Of a DNA stretch of 64,000 nt, positions 8,250-18,668 are shown in pieces; position 1 is the first letter of the stretch; each line of letters opens with the position of its first letter. Made by a program: the position numbers and the translations under genes. The DNA comes from Brevibacillus formosus (GTDB lineage: Bacteria; Bacillota; Bacilli; Brevibacillales; Brevibacillaceae): NCBI RefSeq assembly GCF_003013405.1, contig NZ_PXZL01000001.1, forward strand, positions 558,001-622,000, given 5' to 3'. Under the pieces are notes generated by a model. It saw only the letters and a program-made list of their open reading frames with translations. It ran no database searches and was not told the DNA's origin.

Positions 8250-9007
8250 AATATTTTTTGCAGGTGCTGATGCTTGTCGCAGTGTTGCTATCCGTACCTG
8301 ATATGGTCATGGCGGCGCCAGCGGGGACACCGCTTGTTCCGAGCATTGATTTGAAGATAGGCGGCGGAACAGGAACACCGCAGGAGACATCGACGGCCAT
8401 TCAGCTGTTACTGATTTTGACAGTATTATCTGTAGCTCCAGCGATTTTGCTTTTAATGACCAGTTTTGCGCGAATTGTCATTGTCTTGTCTTTTGTACGA
8501 AATGCGTTGGCAACTCAGCAAATGCCACCGAACCAGGTATTGATTGCCCTTGCGCTATTTATGACATTTTTCATAATGGCTCCGACACTTGGACAAGTAA
8601 ACGAAACAGCCGTGCAGCCATTTATGCAAGGAAAGCTAACGCAACAGCAGGCATTAGACGCAGCGGTCATACCCTTTAAGGAATTTATGGCAAAGCAGAC
8701 GCGTGAAAAGGATTTAGCACTTTTTCTGGAATACACAAAAGCCGAACGACCAAAATCAATCCAAGATATTCCATTAAATGCGCTGGTACCTGCTTTTGCC
8801 ATTAGTGAATTGAAGACGGCTTTTCAGATCGGCTTTATGATATTCATTCCATTTCTCGTAATTGATATGATCGTCTCTAGTATTTTGATGGGGATGGGGA
8901 TGATGATGTTACCGCCGGTTATGATTTCATTGCCGTTTAAGATTTTATTGTTCATCATGGTGGACGGCTGGTATCTCATTGTGAAATCACTTTTGACCAG
9001 TTTTTAG
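8246..9007 (+). CDS. fliP: Flagellar type III export gate protein FliP
   Basis: 253 residues from ATG 8246, which overlaps the fliO stop (ATGA) and follows GAGGGG. A cleavable signal peptide (about 1-24) precedes the mature protein. The conserved LLLMTSFARIVIVLSFVRNA and MPPNQVLIALALFMTFFIM segments and a hydrophobic C-terminus ending in the FKILLFIMVDGWYLIV run are all present. FliP forms the pentameric core of the FliPQR export gate. Confidence 0.96.
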   Translation: MKYFLQVLMLVAVLLSVPDMVMAAPAGTPLVPSIDLKIGGGTGTPQETSTAIQLLLILTVLSVAPAILLLMTSFARIVIVLSFVRNALATQQMPPNQVLIALALFMTFFIMAPTLGQVNETAVQPFMQGKLTQQQALDAAVIPFKEFMAKQTREKDLALFLEYTKAERPKSIQDIPLNALVPAFAISELKTAFQIGFMIFIPFLVIDMIVSSILMGMGMMMLPPVMISLPFKILLFIMVDGWYLIVKSLLTSF

Positions 9008-9037
9008 CGACATTCCGAATGCCTCAGGAGGTAGAGC

Positions 9038-9307
9038 ATGACACAAGAATTACTGATGCAGATTGCCCAAAGCTCTGTTTATACCATCCTGCTGATTTCG
9101 GCACCCGCACTTGGGGTCGCCTTGCTGGTCGGTTTGATGGTCAGTGTCTTTCAGGCAACGACACAAATTCAGGAGCAGACACTCGCATTCATTCCAAAGA
9201 TCGTGGCCGTATTTGTCGTGATCTTGGCTGCTGGTCCATGGATGCTTCGGGTACTGCTTGATTTTACGATGGGGATCTTCGGTAACCTTCATCGTTTTGT
9301 TGGGTAG
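9038..9307 (+). CDS. fliQ: Flagellar type III export gate protein FliQ
   Basis: 89 residues with two membrane helices (about 15-38 and 52-75) and the family pattern ISAPALGVALLVGLMVSVFQ followed by ATTQIQEQTLAFIPKI. It packs around the FliP-FliR core. ATG 9038 follows CAGGAGGTAGAGC. fliR starts 3 bp after its stop. Confidence 0.96.
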   Translation: MTQELLMQIAQSSVYTILLISAPALGVALLVGLMVSVFQATTQIQEQTLAFIPKIVAVFVVILAAGPWMLRVLLDFTMGIFGNLHRFVG

Positions 9308-9310
9308 CAT

Positions 9311-10093
9311 ATGAATCTTTTTCTGATGTATCTGCCCGTATTCTTGCTTGTTTTTGTCCGAATGAGTGCCTTTTTTGTAACGGCTCCGTTCTTTTCCATT
9401 CGTGGGGTACCGAATCAGTTTAAAATCGCTCTAGCGTTTATCATTGCCGTCATCAGCTTCCAATCCTTACCGATACAAGGCGAGATTCCGATGGATTTGA
9501 CATTTATTCTGTATGTCATGAAAGAAGCGCTTGTTGGTGTCATTCTTGGTTACATATGTGAAATGATGTTTATCGCCATTCAGGTTGCCGGCGGACTGAT
9601 GGATATGCAGATGGGTCTTGCAATGGCAAACGTGATTGACCCTAAAACGGGTGCATATATCCCGGTGACAGGTAACTTCAAAAACATTCTCGCCGTCCTG
9701 TACTTTTTCAGTATTGACGGGCATCACATGCTGATACGAGGTGTGATAAGCAGCTACCAGGTTATACCGGTGGACATCATGTGGGCGGCTTTCGGAAGCG
9801 AAAACGTCATGATGACAGCAGTAAAAACATTTCAAACGATGTTTACGAGTGCGTTTATGATTGCGGCACCGATTGTCGTTGCATTGTTTCTGGTTGATCT
9901 CTCTCTTGGTATTATCGCCAAATCTGTCCCGCAGTTTAATATCTTTGTAGTGGGTTTGCCCATTAAACTGCTTGCCGGGTTTTTACTGCTTATCGTGGTA
10001 ATGCCTGCGTTCTTGCTGACCCTGAACGGATTGTTTGGGAACATGTTCCGGGCACTTGCAGAAATGATGAAATCGCTCGGAGGATCACCATGA
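9311..10093 (+). CDS. fliR: Flagellar type III export gate protein FliR
   Basis: 260 residues, about six membrane helices. Family features include the N-terminal FVRMSAFFVTAPFFSIRGVP and the GGLMDMQMGLAMANVIDP segment. FliR completes the helical FliPQR pore. It lacks a strong ribosome site (GGGTAGCAT just before ATG) and is probably coupled to fliQ. The last codons overlap flhB (ATGA). Confidence 0.96.
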   Translation: MNLFLMYLPVFLLVFVRMSAFFVTAPFFSIRGVPNQFKIALAFIIAVISFQSLPIQGEIPMDLTFILYVMKEALVGVILGYICEMMFIAIQVAGGLMDMQMGLAMANVIDPKTGAYIPVTGNFKNILAVLYFFSIDGHHMLIRGVISSYQVIPVDIMWAAFGSENVMMTAVKTFQTMFTSAFMIAAPIVVALFLVDLSLGIIAKSVPQFNIFVVGLPIKLLAGFLLLIVVMPAFLLTLNGLFGNMFRALAEMMKSLGGSP

Positions 10094-11187
10094 ATCAATT
10101 GAGGCTTTCTTATCAAGTAGATCTTCAATTTTTTAATGGGGAAAAGACAGAAAAAGCTACGCCCAAGAAAAAGCAAGACGCACGAAAAAAAGGGCAGGTC
10201 GCGAAAAGTCAGGATCTTTCCCCAGCCCTATCTTTGACAGCATTTTTCTTTCTGTTAATGATGCTTGGATCTACCATGCTAGGCACCTTTCAAGATTTGA
10301 TGCGGGAGTCATTGATTACATACACCACGTGGCAATTAAATGAAGAAAATTTAAAAGTCATTGTGATGCAGCTCGTATTTGAAGCGATAAAAATTGTAGG
10401 ACCTATCCTAGGCTTGAGTTTTCTTGTCGCATTTGCGGTGAACTACATGCAGGTAGGCTGGTTAATTAGTACAGAGCCCCTTCAAATGAAGTTGGAAAAG
10501 ATCGATCCGATTAAAGGGGCAAAAAGAATTTTTTCCTTACGCTCGCTCGTAGAGCTGCTGAAGTCTTTATTAAAAATAAGCGCAGGCATATACGTCGCGT
10601 ACGTTATTTTGTGGAATGCAAAGGAACAAGTTGTACAGCTTTCCTTATTGTCTATCGGAGCAGTCTTATCGTTTACTGCCGAAGAGGTGACAAAGCTGGG
10701 AATCTATCTCGGGTTATTGCTTTTCATTCTCGCGATTCTGGACTACGCCTATCAGCGTTATGAGCATGAAAAGAATCTGCGGATGTCCAAACAGGATCTA
10801 AAGGACGAGCATAAACAAGCGGAAGGTGATCCGCTCATCAAAGGGAAGATTCGTGAACGGCAAAGAAGCATGGCCATTCGCCGTATGATGCAGGAGCTTC
10901 CCAAAGCGGATGTCATTATTACGAACCCGACTCACTTTGCCGTTGCCGTTCGCTATGACGCAAGTGCGATGAGTGCACCGACGGTAATCGCCAAAGGGCA
11001 AGACTATCTAGCATTAAAAATAAGGGAAGTAGCGAAAAAGCATCGTATCGTTACCATGGAAAACAAGCCCTTGGCCCGGGCTCTCTATAGTCAAGTTGAA
11101 GTTGGGCAACAAATTCCCGAAGAGATGTTTAAAGCGGTCGCGGAAGTTCTCGCGTACGTCTACAAGCTGCAAGGGAAAGTGAAATAA
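10090..11187 (+). CDS. flhB: Flagellar export switch protein FlhB
   Basis: 365 residues. A Lys-rich N-terminus (EKTEKATPKKKQDARKKGQV) precedes four membrane helices and a cytoplasmic domain with the self-cleavage site N279-P280-T281-H282. Cleavage there, together with FliK, changes substrate class from hook to filament. ATG 10090 overlaps the fliR stop and follows CGGAGGATCACC. An intact NPTH shows the FliK-FlhB switch is functional in this organism. Confidence 0.97.
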   Translation: MNQLRLSYQVDLQFFNGEKTEKATPKKKQDARKKGQVAKSQDLSPALSLTAFFFLLMMLGSTMLGTFQDLMRESLITYTTWQLNEENLKVIVMQLVFEAIKIVGPILGLSFLVAFAVNYMQVGWLISTEPLQMKLEKIDPIKGAKRIFSLRSLVELLKSLLKISAGIYVAYVILWNAKEQVVQLSLLSIGAVLSFTAEEVTKLGIYLGLLLFILAILDYAYQRYEHEKNLRMSKQDLKDEHKQAEGDPLIKGKIRERQRSMAIRRMMQELPKADVIITNPTHFAVAVRYDASAMSAPTVIAKGQDYLALKIREVAKKHRIVTMENKPLARALYSQVEVGQQIPEEMFKAVAEVLAYVYKLQGKVK

Positions 11188-11205
11188 ATGGAAGGAGGAT
11201 GACCA

Positions 11206-13248
11206 GTGGGATTCAAATTTAAAGAAGTTGGTACGATCCTTTTTGTCATAAGCATTGTTGTCATGATGGTAATCCCACTTCCTTCAGCGCTTCTTGATTT
11301 GCTGTTGATTTTGAATATCTCCCTTGCATTGACCATCTTGCTTGTGTCGATGTATACAAAAGAAACTTTGGAATTCTCGATCTTTCCGACGGTTTTGCTT
11401 ATTACAACACTTTTTCGACTAGCCTTGAACGTGTCGACGACGAGAAATATTTTATCGCACGGTGAAGGCGGTAAAGTTATTGAAACGTTTGGTAGCTTTG
11501 TAGTCGGTGGAAATCAAGTCGTCGGTTTCGTTGTGTTTCTGATCTTGATCATCATTCAGTTTATCGTAATCACCAAAGGTTCTGAGCGTGTCGCTGAGGT
11601 AGCAGCACGTTTTACGCTCGATGCGATGCCTGGTAAACAGATGAGTATCGATGCGGATCTGAATGCAGGAATGATCACAGAAGCAGAAGCACGTGTCCGA
11701 AGAAAAAAGATTGAGAACGAAGCTGACTTTTATGGAGCAATGGATGGTGCCAGCAAATTCGTAAAAGGGGACGCCATCGCGGGTATTATCATTTTTATCG
11801 TAAATATTATCGGTGGTTTTATCATCGGGATGCTCATTCACGATATGAGCTTTGCCGAGTCTGCCTCTCGCTTCACTACCATGTCTGTCGGTGACGCACT
11901 GGTGAGCCAGATTCCAGCGCTCTTAATCTCGACTGCAGCGGGTATTATTGTAACGCGTTCTACTTCTGGCGAAGGTCTGGGAGAAGACATCGTCAAGCAA
12001 ATGTTCAGCTTTCCGCGCCTTCTCTATATCGTAGCCGGATGTATGTTATTACTGGGGCTCTTTACACCGATTGGAATTTTGCCTGTACTTCCAGTAAGCG
12101 GGATCATGGCATTTGCTGCCTGGAAAATGGAAAAGAACCAAAAGATGCAAATACAAGAATCCGCCGACAAGGTGGAAGAGCAGCAAATGGAAGAAGTACG
12201 CAGTCCAGAAAGCGTCGTGAACCTGTTACAGGTCGATCCGATCGAATTCGAGTTCGGTTATGGATTAATCCCGCTGGCTGATGTGAAGCAGGGAGGAGAT
12301 CTGCTAGATCGGGTCATTATGATTCGCAGACAAATCGCACTCGAAATGGGGATTGTTGTACCGGTCATTCGTATACGTGACAACATCCAGCTTCGACCGA
12401 ATGAATACATGATCAAAATAAAAGGCAACCAGGTCGCAAAAGGGGAAATCATGCTGGATCACTATCTGGCAATGAGCCCGGGGATTGAAGATGATTCCAT
12501 TGTTGGTATAGAAACCGTAGAACCTGCGTTTGGATTGCCTGCATTATGGGTAACAGAAGAGAATAAGGAGATTGCTGAGCTGTCTGGCTATACAGTTGTC
12601 GATCCGCCATCTGTTGTGGCTACACATCTGACAGAGGTCATCAAGCGACATGCCCACGAATTGTTAGGTCGTCAGGAAACAAGGGCCTTGATCGACAATG
12701 TACGGGAGACAGCACCAGTTCTCGTAGACGAGCTGATTCCAAGTTTGCTCGCCATTGGGGACGTCCAAAAAGTATTGCAAAAGCTGTTGCGTGAAAAAGT
12801 CTCTGTTCGTAATCTCCATGTCATTCTCGAAGCACTTGCGGATCATGCCTTGTATACAAAAGATCCAGATGTACTGACAGAGTATGTGAGACAGGCGATG
12901 GCGAGACAGATCACACTCCAATTTACGGAGCCAGGACAACCACTTCGCGTGCTTACAGCTGGAGCAGGATTGGAAAAAGCAATCTCTGAACGTGTGGAAC
13001 AGTCTGAGCAAGGAAGCTATCTGGCGATGGATCCGGAAACGTCTCAGCGAATTTTCCAAAACATGTCGACTGAAGTGAGCAAGATGATCAACTCGGGTCA
13101 ACAGCCGATCATTCTTTCATCACCAGCGGTCCGAATGTACTTGCGTCAATTAGTAGATCGAATGATGCCAGACGTTCCCGTTTTGTCGTACAGCGAGCTC
13201 GAACCACATGTTGAAGTGCAAAGCGTAGGGATGGTGAACATTTCGTGA
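11206..13248 (+). CDS. flhA: Flagellar biosynthesis protein FlhA
   Basis: 680 residues from GTG 11206 after GGAAGGAGGATGACCA. About eight N-terminal membrane helices include the FHIPEP signature near 140-165 (RFTLDAMPGKQMSIDADLNA). The cytoplasmic half (about 330-680) forms the nonameric ring that docks chaperone-substrate complexes, including a VNLLQVDPIEFEFGYGLIP segment. FlhA is the proton-driven export component. Its GTGA end overlaps the flhF start. Confidence 0.97.
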   Translation: MGFKFKEVGTILFVISIVVMMVIPLPSALLDLLLILNISLALTILLVSMYTKETLEFSIFPTVLLITTLFRLALNVSTTRNILSHGEGGKVIETFGSFVVGGNQVVGFVVFLILIIIQFIVITKGSERVAEVAARFTLDAMPGKQMSIDADLNAGMITEAEARVRRKKIENEADFYGAMDGASKFVKGDAIAGIIIFIVNIIGGFIIGMLIHDMSFAESASRFTTMSVGDALVSQIPALLISTAAGIIVTRSTSGEGLGEDIVKQMFSFPRLLYIVAGCMLLLGLFTPIGILPVLPVSGIMAFAAWKMEKNQKMQIQESADKVEEQQMEEVRSPESVVNLLQVDPIEFEFGYGLIPLADVKQGGDLLDRVIMIRRQIALEMGIVVPVIRIRDNIQLRPNEYMIKIKGNQVAKGEIMLDHYLAMSPGIEDDSIVGIETVEPAFGLPALWVTEENKEIAELSGYTVVDPPSVVATHLTEVIKRHAHELLGRQETRALIDNVRETAPVLVDELIPSLLAIGDVQKVLQKLLREKVSVRNLHVILEALADHALYTKDPDVLTEYVRQAMARQITLQFTEPGQPLRVLTAGAGLEKAISERVEQSEQGSYLAMDPETSQRIFQNMSTEVSKMINSGQQPIILSSPAVRMYLRQLVDRMMPDVPVLSYSELEPHVEVQSVGMVNIS

Positions 13249-14591
13249 GGGTAAAACGTTACATTGTCGATTCGATGCCAGAAGCAATGGAAAAAATCAG
13301 GACGGACTTAGGAATGGATGCAGTGATTCTTAATTCCAAGCCGATCAAAACAGGTGGCTTGTTCGGGATGTTTGGCAAACAACGAATCGAAGTAATCGCT
13401 GCTGTCGATGAAAAGGCACCCGAGCGTGAAAATCCCACAGTAGCAGCTGAACATCGAACCAACAACGTTTTGCCCAAATCGCAGACGGGTACGTACACGG
13501 CTGCTCAAGCGTATCGAAGACCGACTGTGACAAAAACAGCTGAGACTCAACAAGCTGAATCAACAGGTAGGGAGCAGACTGTAGCCGCGATGACACAAAC
13601 CGCGGTTGCGACACCTCCAAAAGAAGCGATCTCAGATACGAGAGTTGTGCCAAAGCAAGGAGAGCCAGCTGAGCAGCATGCTCCTGTCGCGACATCCCAA
13701 GAAAGAGCTTTACACGCAAGCAATCATGACGCGATTGCTACAGAAATGCGAGATATGCGTCAAATGTTTCAAAAGCTGCTTGTGCATGACTTAAGTGAAC
13801 AACTTCCTCCCGTGATACAGTCCATTCGTGCACAGTTATTGAAGCAAGAAGTGACTGAAGAGCTGACAGCGGAAATCATTCGAAAAATGATGGAAATGTC
13901 GAAGCAGGGTGAAAAGTGGACGGAGGAAGAAGCGTTTACGGTATGCAGAACGATTGTCACTTCCATGATCGAGCCATATACAGCATCTTCGCCAAAGCTG
14001 GGTAAGAACGTACGGTATGCTTTCTTTTTCGGTCCGACAGGGGTTGGAAAAACGACGACCATTGCGAAGCTTGCAGCGAACAGCATGTTGAAGGAAAAGC
14101 GAAAAATTGGCTTTATCACGGCGGATACGTATCGAATGGCGGCTGTAGAACAATTGAAGACGTACGCAAACATCTTGAATGTCCCGCTGGAGGTTGTCTT
14201 TTCTCCGAAAGAAATGGCGGCAGCGATGGAGCGCTTAAGTGATTGTGACCTCATTTTTGTAGATACGGCTGGACGAAATTTTCGCAACGATGAGTACGTC
14301 GCAGGCATTCGTGAATTGTTGGAGCATGGAAAAGACAGCGTGAACTACCTAGTACTTAGCTTGAGCTCCAAATTCAATGATATGAAAGCAATCGTCCAAA
14401 ATTTTGCGGAAGTTCAAGTGAAGCAAGTCATTTTTACAAAAGCGGATGAAACAAACAGCTTTGGCACGATGTTGAATGTTTGTCAGGAGATGAATCTACA
14501 GCTCTCCTATGTAACGACAGGTCAAAATGTACCAGATGATATCGTTGTTGCTACACCCGAGCTGGTTTCAACGATGATTATGGGAGAGTAA
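13245..14591 (+). CDS. flhF: SRP-type GTPase FlhF
   Basis: 448 residues. The B domain contains a long Thr/Ala/Gln-rich linker (about 55-165), followed by helical N and G domains. The P-loop is GPTGVGKT (263-270), with FVDTAGRNF and FTKADET motifs downstream. FlhF places flagella and recruits early basal-body parts; its GTPase is activated by FlhG. GTG 13245 overlaps the flhA stop as GTGA and has no separate ribosome site, so it is probably translated by coupling. Confidence 0.95.
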   Translation: MRVKRYIVDSMPEAMEKIRTDLGMDAVILNSKPIKTGGLFGMFGKQRIEVIAAVDEKAPERENPTVAAEHRTNNVLPKSQTGTYTAAQAYRRPTVTKTAETQQAESTGREQTVAAMTQTAVATPPKEAISDTRVVPKQGEPAEQHAPVATSQERALHASNHDAIATEMRDMRQMFQKLLVHDLSEQLPPVIQSIRAQLLKQEVTEELTAEIIRKMMEMSKQGEKWTEEEAFTVCRTIVTSMIEPYTASSPKLGKNVRYAFFFGPTGVGKTTTIAKLAANSMLKEKRKIGFITADTYRMAAVEQLKTYANILNVPLEVVFSPKEMAAAMERLSDCDLIFVDTAGRNFRNDEYVAGIRELLEHGKDSVNYLVLSLSSKFNDMKAIVQNFAEVQVKQVIFTKADETNSFGTMLNVCQEMNLQLSYVTTGQNVPDDIVVATPELVSTMIMGE

Positions 14592-14595
14592 GCAG

Positions 14596-15459
14596 ATGCG
14601 TGACCAGGCAGAGCAACTCCGTGAGCGGATGCTACAAAACAAAAAGACACGACCAACTAGACTGGTGACAGTGACAAGTGGAAAAGGTGGTGTCGGCAAG
14701 TCCAATTTCAGCTTGAATTTTGGACTTGGTTTGATTGAGAAGGGACATAAGGCGGTTTTGTTTGACTTGGATCTGGGTCTGGCAAATCTGGATGTATTAA
14801 TGGGAATTACCCCAAAAAAGCATCTGTTTCATTTGTTAGAGCCAGATACAACTGTTTGGGACATTATCGAGCAAGGGCCTGGAGGTTTAGAATTCATCGC
14901 GGGTGGTTCTGGATTTACGCAGATTATGCAGTTAGATGATGAGAAGCTTGATCGCTTATTCTCGCATCTTGATCCGCTGCAAGGCTATGCCGACACCATC
15001 ATCTTTGATACGGGAGCAGGTTTTTCAAAAGAATCCATGCGATTCATGCTCTCCTCAGACGAGGTCATCCTTGTTACCACTCCCGAACCACCAGCGATAA
15101 CGGATGCATATGCAGTCATCAAAATGCTACACTCACGCAATCCCGCTGTTTCGATTCGATTGGTGATAAATCGAGCGTCGTCGGAGAGAGAAGGGAAAAT
15201 GACGGCAGACAAGCTTGCGATGGTTTCTAAACGTTTTTTGAATATGGATATTCAGTCGCTTGGATATGTTTCGGATGATCCTTATGTTTCAAAAGCTGTT
15301 AAACTGCAGCGTCCTTTTCTACTTACATATCCACAATCGCAAGCCGCGAGAAGCATACGAAATCTGGTAGAGCGGTATTTGGATCGTCCGGTTACTTCGG
15401 ATGCTTCTGTCAGTGGTCTCAAAGGTTTTCTTGCGAAGTTGAGGCACTTCATACGATGA
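14596..15459 (+). CDS. flhG: MinD-type ATPase FlhG (YlxH)
   Basis: 287 residues. The N-terminus MRDQAEQLRERM carries the DQAxxLR activator motif known to stimulate FlhF. The deviant Walker A KGGVGKS lies at 30-36, with VLFDLDLGLANLDVLMG following. Near the C-terminus a basic amphipathic segment (about 270-287) fits a membrane-targeting helix. With FlhF it sets number and location of flagella and interacts with C-ring proteins. It starts 4 bp after flhF. Confidence 0.95.
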   Translation: MRDQAEQLRERMLQNKKTRPTRLVTVTSGKGGVGKSNFSLNFGLGLIEKGHKAVLFDLDLGLANLDVLMGITPKKHLFHLLEPDTTVWDIIEQGPGGLEFIAGGSGFTQIMQLDDEKLDRLFSHLDPLQGYADTIIFDTGAGFSKESMRFMLSSDEVILVTTPEPPAITDAYAVIKMLHSRNPAVSIRLVINRASSEREGKMTADKLAMVSKRFLNMDIQSLGYVSDDPYVSKAVKLQRPFLLTYPQSQAARSIRNLVERYLDRPVTSDASVSGLKGFLAKLRHFIR

Positions 15460-15490
15460 GACATAAAAGTAGGAAGGGAGCGACATTCGA

Positions 15491-16606
15491 ATGAGCAAAA
15501 TCCGCGTTCTCGTCACGGACGATTCTGCATTCATGCGTAAAGTGATTTCGGACATTTTATCTACGGATCCTGAGATTGAAGTGATCGATCGAGCTAAGAA
15601 TGGACTCGAATGTATTGAAAAATGCAAAGAACTGGCGCCGGATGTTCTCACACTCGACATTGAAATGCCGGTCATGAACGGTTTGGACGCTCTGGAAAAG
15701 CTGATGAATGAGTGCCCGGTTCCGATCGTCATGTTGAGCAGTCTGACAAAAGAGGGAGCCGAAGCTACGATTCATGCGTTGGAACTAGGTGCGTTTGACT
15801 TTGTAACCAAGCCTTCTGGTCCAATTTCTCTCGACATCCACAAAGTGGGCGATCGTCTTATCGAGCGCGTGAAGGCGGCAGCAGCATCGAAAGCACGTTT
15901 GAAAAAGCTGATGCCTCGCGTAGTCAAACCGGTATCTTCCGAATCAAAAGCTGCACCTGTTACACCGGCATCTCCAGTAATCCGTACGAAAATACCGAGC
16001 CCGCCTGCCGTGATGCGGTCACAAGTTGGCGGAAAGGCAAGACTGGTGGTTCTAGGTACTTCCACAGGTGGTCCTAAAGCATTGCAGAGCGTACTGACTG
16101 CAATTCCGGCGAACTTTCCGGCACCAATTGCCATCGTTCAGCATATGCCAGCAGGTTTCACAAAATCGTTAGCAAATCGGTTAGACTCGCTATGCCAGAT
16201 TCGAGTAACCGAGGTTGTCGATGGCGAGTATTTGGAAAATGGTACAGCTTACATCGCTCCAGGAGGCTTCCATTTCGAGGTTCGTCAAGTGAATGGGAGA
16301 TTGCAGGCCTACTTACATCAAGAGGAGCCACGAGGCGGACACAGACCGTCTGTCGATATCCTGTTTGAATCAGTCAGTCAATTGACAAATGTAGACAAAT
16401 GGGCAATCATCATGACAGGCATGGGAAATGATGGGACTAAAGGACTAAAGCTCATGAAGGAGCTTGGCCATGTCACAAGTATTATCGAAGATGAGTCGAG
16501 CTGTGTCGTATACGGAATGCCAAGAGCAGCGATTCAAGCAGGCTTGGCAGACAACGTGGCCCCATTGGAAAAGATTCCAGAGCTGTTGTGCAAGCTCTTG
16601 CACTGA
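15491..16606 (+). CDS. cheB: Chemotaxis protein-glutamate methylesterase CheB
   Basis: 371 residues. The receiver has phospho-site D56 in LTLDIEMPVMNG. A linker of about 140-180 leads to the C-terminal methylesterase/deamidase with catalytic S191 (LGTSTGGPKAL), H218 (VQHMPAGF) and D314 (GMGNDGT). It removes methyl groups from receptors during adaptation. ATG follows AGGAAGGGAGCGACATTCGA, 31 bp after flhG. Confidence 0.97.
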   Translation: MSKIRVLVTDDSAFMRKVISDILSTDPEIEVIDRAKNGLECIEKCKELAPDVLTLDIEMPVMNGLDALEKLMNECPVPIVMLSSLTKEGAEATIHALELGAFDFVTKPSGPISLDIHKVGDRLIERVKAAAASKARLKKLMPRVVKPVSSESKAAPVTPASPVIRTKIPSPPAVMRSQVGGKARLVVLGTSTGGPKALQSVLTAIPANFPAPIAIVQHMPAGFTKSLANRLDSLCQIRVTEVVDGEYLENGTAYIAPGGFHFEVRQVNGRLQAYLHQEEPRGGHRPSVDILFESVSQLTNVDKWAIIMTGMGNDGTKGLKLMKELGHVTSIIEDESSCVVYGMPRAAIQAGLADNVAPLEKIPELLCKLLH

Positions 16607-16627
16607 TTTTTGGGAGGTGGATCACCT

Positions 16628-18652
16628 ATGGATATGAATCAGTATTTGGACATGTTTATTGAGGAGTCAAAGGAACACCTACAGGCGATCAACGCCAACT
16701 TGTTACTTTTGGAAAGTGATCCGGGTAACATTGGTCACGTCAAAGAGATTTTTCGTTCCGCGCATACATTGAAGGGTATGTCGGCAACTATGGGCTTTGA
16801 AGACATGGCGAGTTTGACTCACGAAGCGGAAAATGTACTGGACCTGATTCGCAATCAGAAGTTAACGATTACCAGTGACATCATGGACGCTATTTTCCAG
16901 AGTGTAGATTTGATTGAAGGCATGGTCATCGATATCACAGAAGGCGGAGACGGATCAGCGGATGTATCCGCTATTGTAAAGAAGCTGCGGGCGATTGTTG
17001 CGGGAGACTTTTCAGCTGAGCAGGAAGTAGCAGCTGCTACGATGGAAGTGGAAGCACCGCAAGAAGAGACTACATCAGCTGAAGATCATGAACTGGATGA
17101 TTATGCCATGATGGTCTTGAAGCAGTCTCAGGAGCTCGGGAACAACGTTTTGTGGATCAAAGTGACATTGAATGAAAACTGCTTGCTCAAGGCTGCCCGC
17201 TCCTACATGGTTTTTGATCAATTGGAATCTATGGGTGAAGTGATCAAAACGAAGCCAGCTGTTGAAGATATCGAGAATGAGCGATTTGAACAATCGTTTG
17301 AAATCGCCTATGTGACGGAGCAATCGATTGAAAAAGTTCGCACTACGATTCTTAACATTTCGGAAATCCAAGACGTGACAATTGAGACCATTCAATTGAA
17401 GAAGGAAGCTCCACCTGCTCCCGTAGTGCAAAAGGCACCAGCACCAGCTGAAAAAGGAGCAGCAGAAGCTCCACAAGCACCAGTGAAGAAGGCGACGGCT
17501 GGTGGAAAAACAATTCGTGTAGATATCGAACGCCTGGATATCTTGATGAATCTGTTTAGCGAACTAGTCATTGACCGCGGTCGTCTGGAGCAGTTGGCAC
17601 GGGAGATTGGAAAGAACGAACTGCAGGAAACCGTGGAACATATGAGCCGGATTAGTGGCGATTTGCAAAACATCATTCTGACGATGCGCATGGTACCGGT
17701 GGAGCAAGTATTCAATCGTTTCCCACGTATGATTCGCGATCTGCAAAAAGATCTGAATAAAAAAGTGAATCTGGAGATTATCGGTGCAGAGACAGAATTG
17801 GATCGTACCGTCATCGACGAAATCGGGGACCCACTCAATCACTTGCTGCGCAACTCGCTTGACCACGGAATTGAGTCTCCAGCAGATCGGAAAAAGGCGG
17901 GTAAGCCAGAGGAAGGAAAAATTGAGCTCCGCGCTTTCCACAGCGGGAACCATGTCTTTATTGAAGTAAAAGATGACGGTGCTGGAATCAATAAAGATAA
18001 AGTTCTCAAAAAAGCGCTTGAGAGAGGTATTGTCAATCCTGCCAATGCAGATAGCATGAGTGACAAGCAAATCCACGAGTTGCTATTTGCAGCAGGCTTT
18101 AGTACAGCGGAAGTTGTATCTGATATTTCCGGTCGGGGTGTTGGACTTGATGTCGTGAAGTCCAAAATTGAATCGTTGGGCGGCAGTGTCAGCGTAGATT
18201 CAGTGCGCGGTCAGGGCACGACTTTCCTCATTCAATTGCCACTTACACTCTCTATCATTTCCGCGATGCTGGTACAAGTGAAAGATGAGAAGTACGCTGT
18301 CCCACTCAGCTCCATTATTGAGACGGCTGTGTTTAAAAAAGATCAAATCATGATGGCTCACCGCCAAAAAGTGATCGACTTCCGGGGACGTGTAGTCCCG
18401 CTCGTTTCGCTGCAGGACATTTTCCAAGTGCCTGATAATGGCGAAACGATGGAAGATGAAGTGGCAGTCGTCATCGTACGTAAAGGTGAGAAAATGGCAG
18501 GCCTTGTCGTCGATTCGTTCATCGGTCAACAAGAGATTGTTCTAAAATCTCTCGGCAAATATCTGGTCAATGTATTTGCCATTTCAGGTGCAACGATCCT
18601 TGGAGACGGTCAGGTCGCGCTCATCATAGATTGTAACTCGCTGATTAAGTAG
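16628..18652 (+). CDS. cheA: Chemotaxis histidine kinase CheA
   Basis: 674 residues from ATG 16628, placed after GGGAGGTGGATCACCT; the frame is open slightly upstream but lacks a ribosome site there. P1 carries the phosphorylated H46 in RSAHTLKGMSATMG. P2 is followed by an Ala/Pro linker (about 255-295), then dimerisation P3, the P4 ATPase (LLRNSLDHGIESP, DDGAGI, GRGVGLDVVKSKIE) and the P5 CheW-like domain. It phosphorylates CheY and CheB in response to receptors. Confidence 0.97.
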   Translation: MDMNQYLDMFIEESKEHLQAINANLLLLESDPGNIGHVKEIFRSAHTLKGMSATMGFEDMASLTHEAENVLDLIRNQKLTITSDIMDAIFQSVDLIEGMVIDITEGGDGSADVSAIVKKLRAIVAGDFSAEQEVAAATMEVEAPQEETTSAEDHELDDYAMMVLKQSQELGNNVLWIKVTLNENCLLKAARSYMVFDQLESMGEVIKTKPAVEDIENERFEQSFEIAYVTEQSIEKVRTTILNISEIQDVTIETIQLKKEAPPAPVVQKAPAPAEKGAAEAPQAPVKKATAGGKTIRVDIERLDILMNLFSELVIDRGRLEQLAREIGKNELQETVEHMSRISGDLQNIILTMRMVPVEQVFNRFPRMIRDLQKDLNKKVNLEIIGAETELDRTVIDEIGDPLNHLLRNSLDHGIESPADRKKAGKPEEGKIELRAFHSGNHVFIEVKDDGAGINKDKVLKKALERGIVNPANADSMSDKQIHELLFAAGFSTAEVVSDISGRGVGLDVVKSKIESLGGSVSVDSVRGQGTTFLIQLPLTLSIISAMLVQVKDEKYAVPLSSIIETAVFKKDQIMMAHRQKVIDFRGRVVPLVSLQDIFQVPDNGETMEDEVAVVIVRKGEKMAGLVVDSFIGQQEIVLKSLGKYLVNVFAISGATILGDGQVALIIDCNSLIK

Positions 18653-18668
18653 AAGGAGGGGCAGCCAC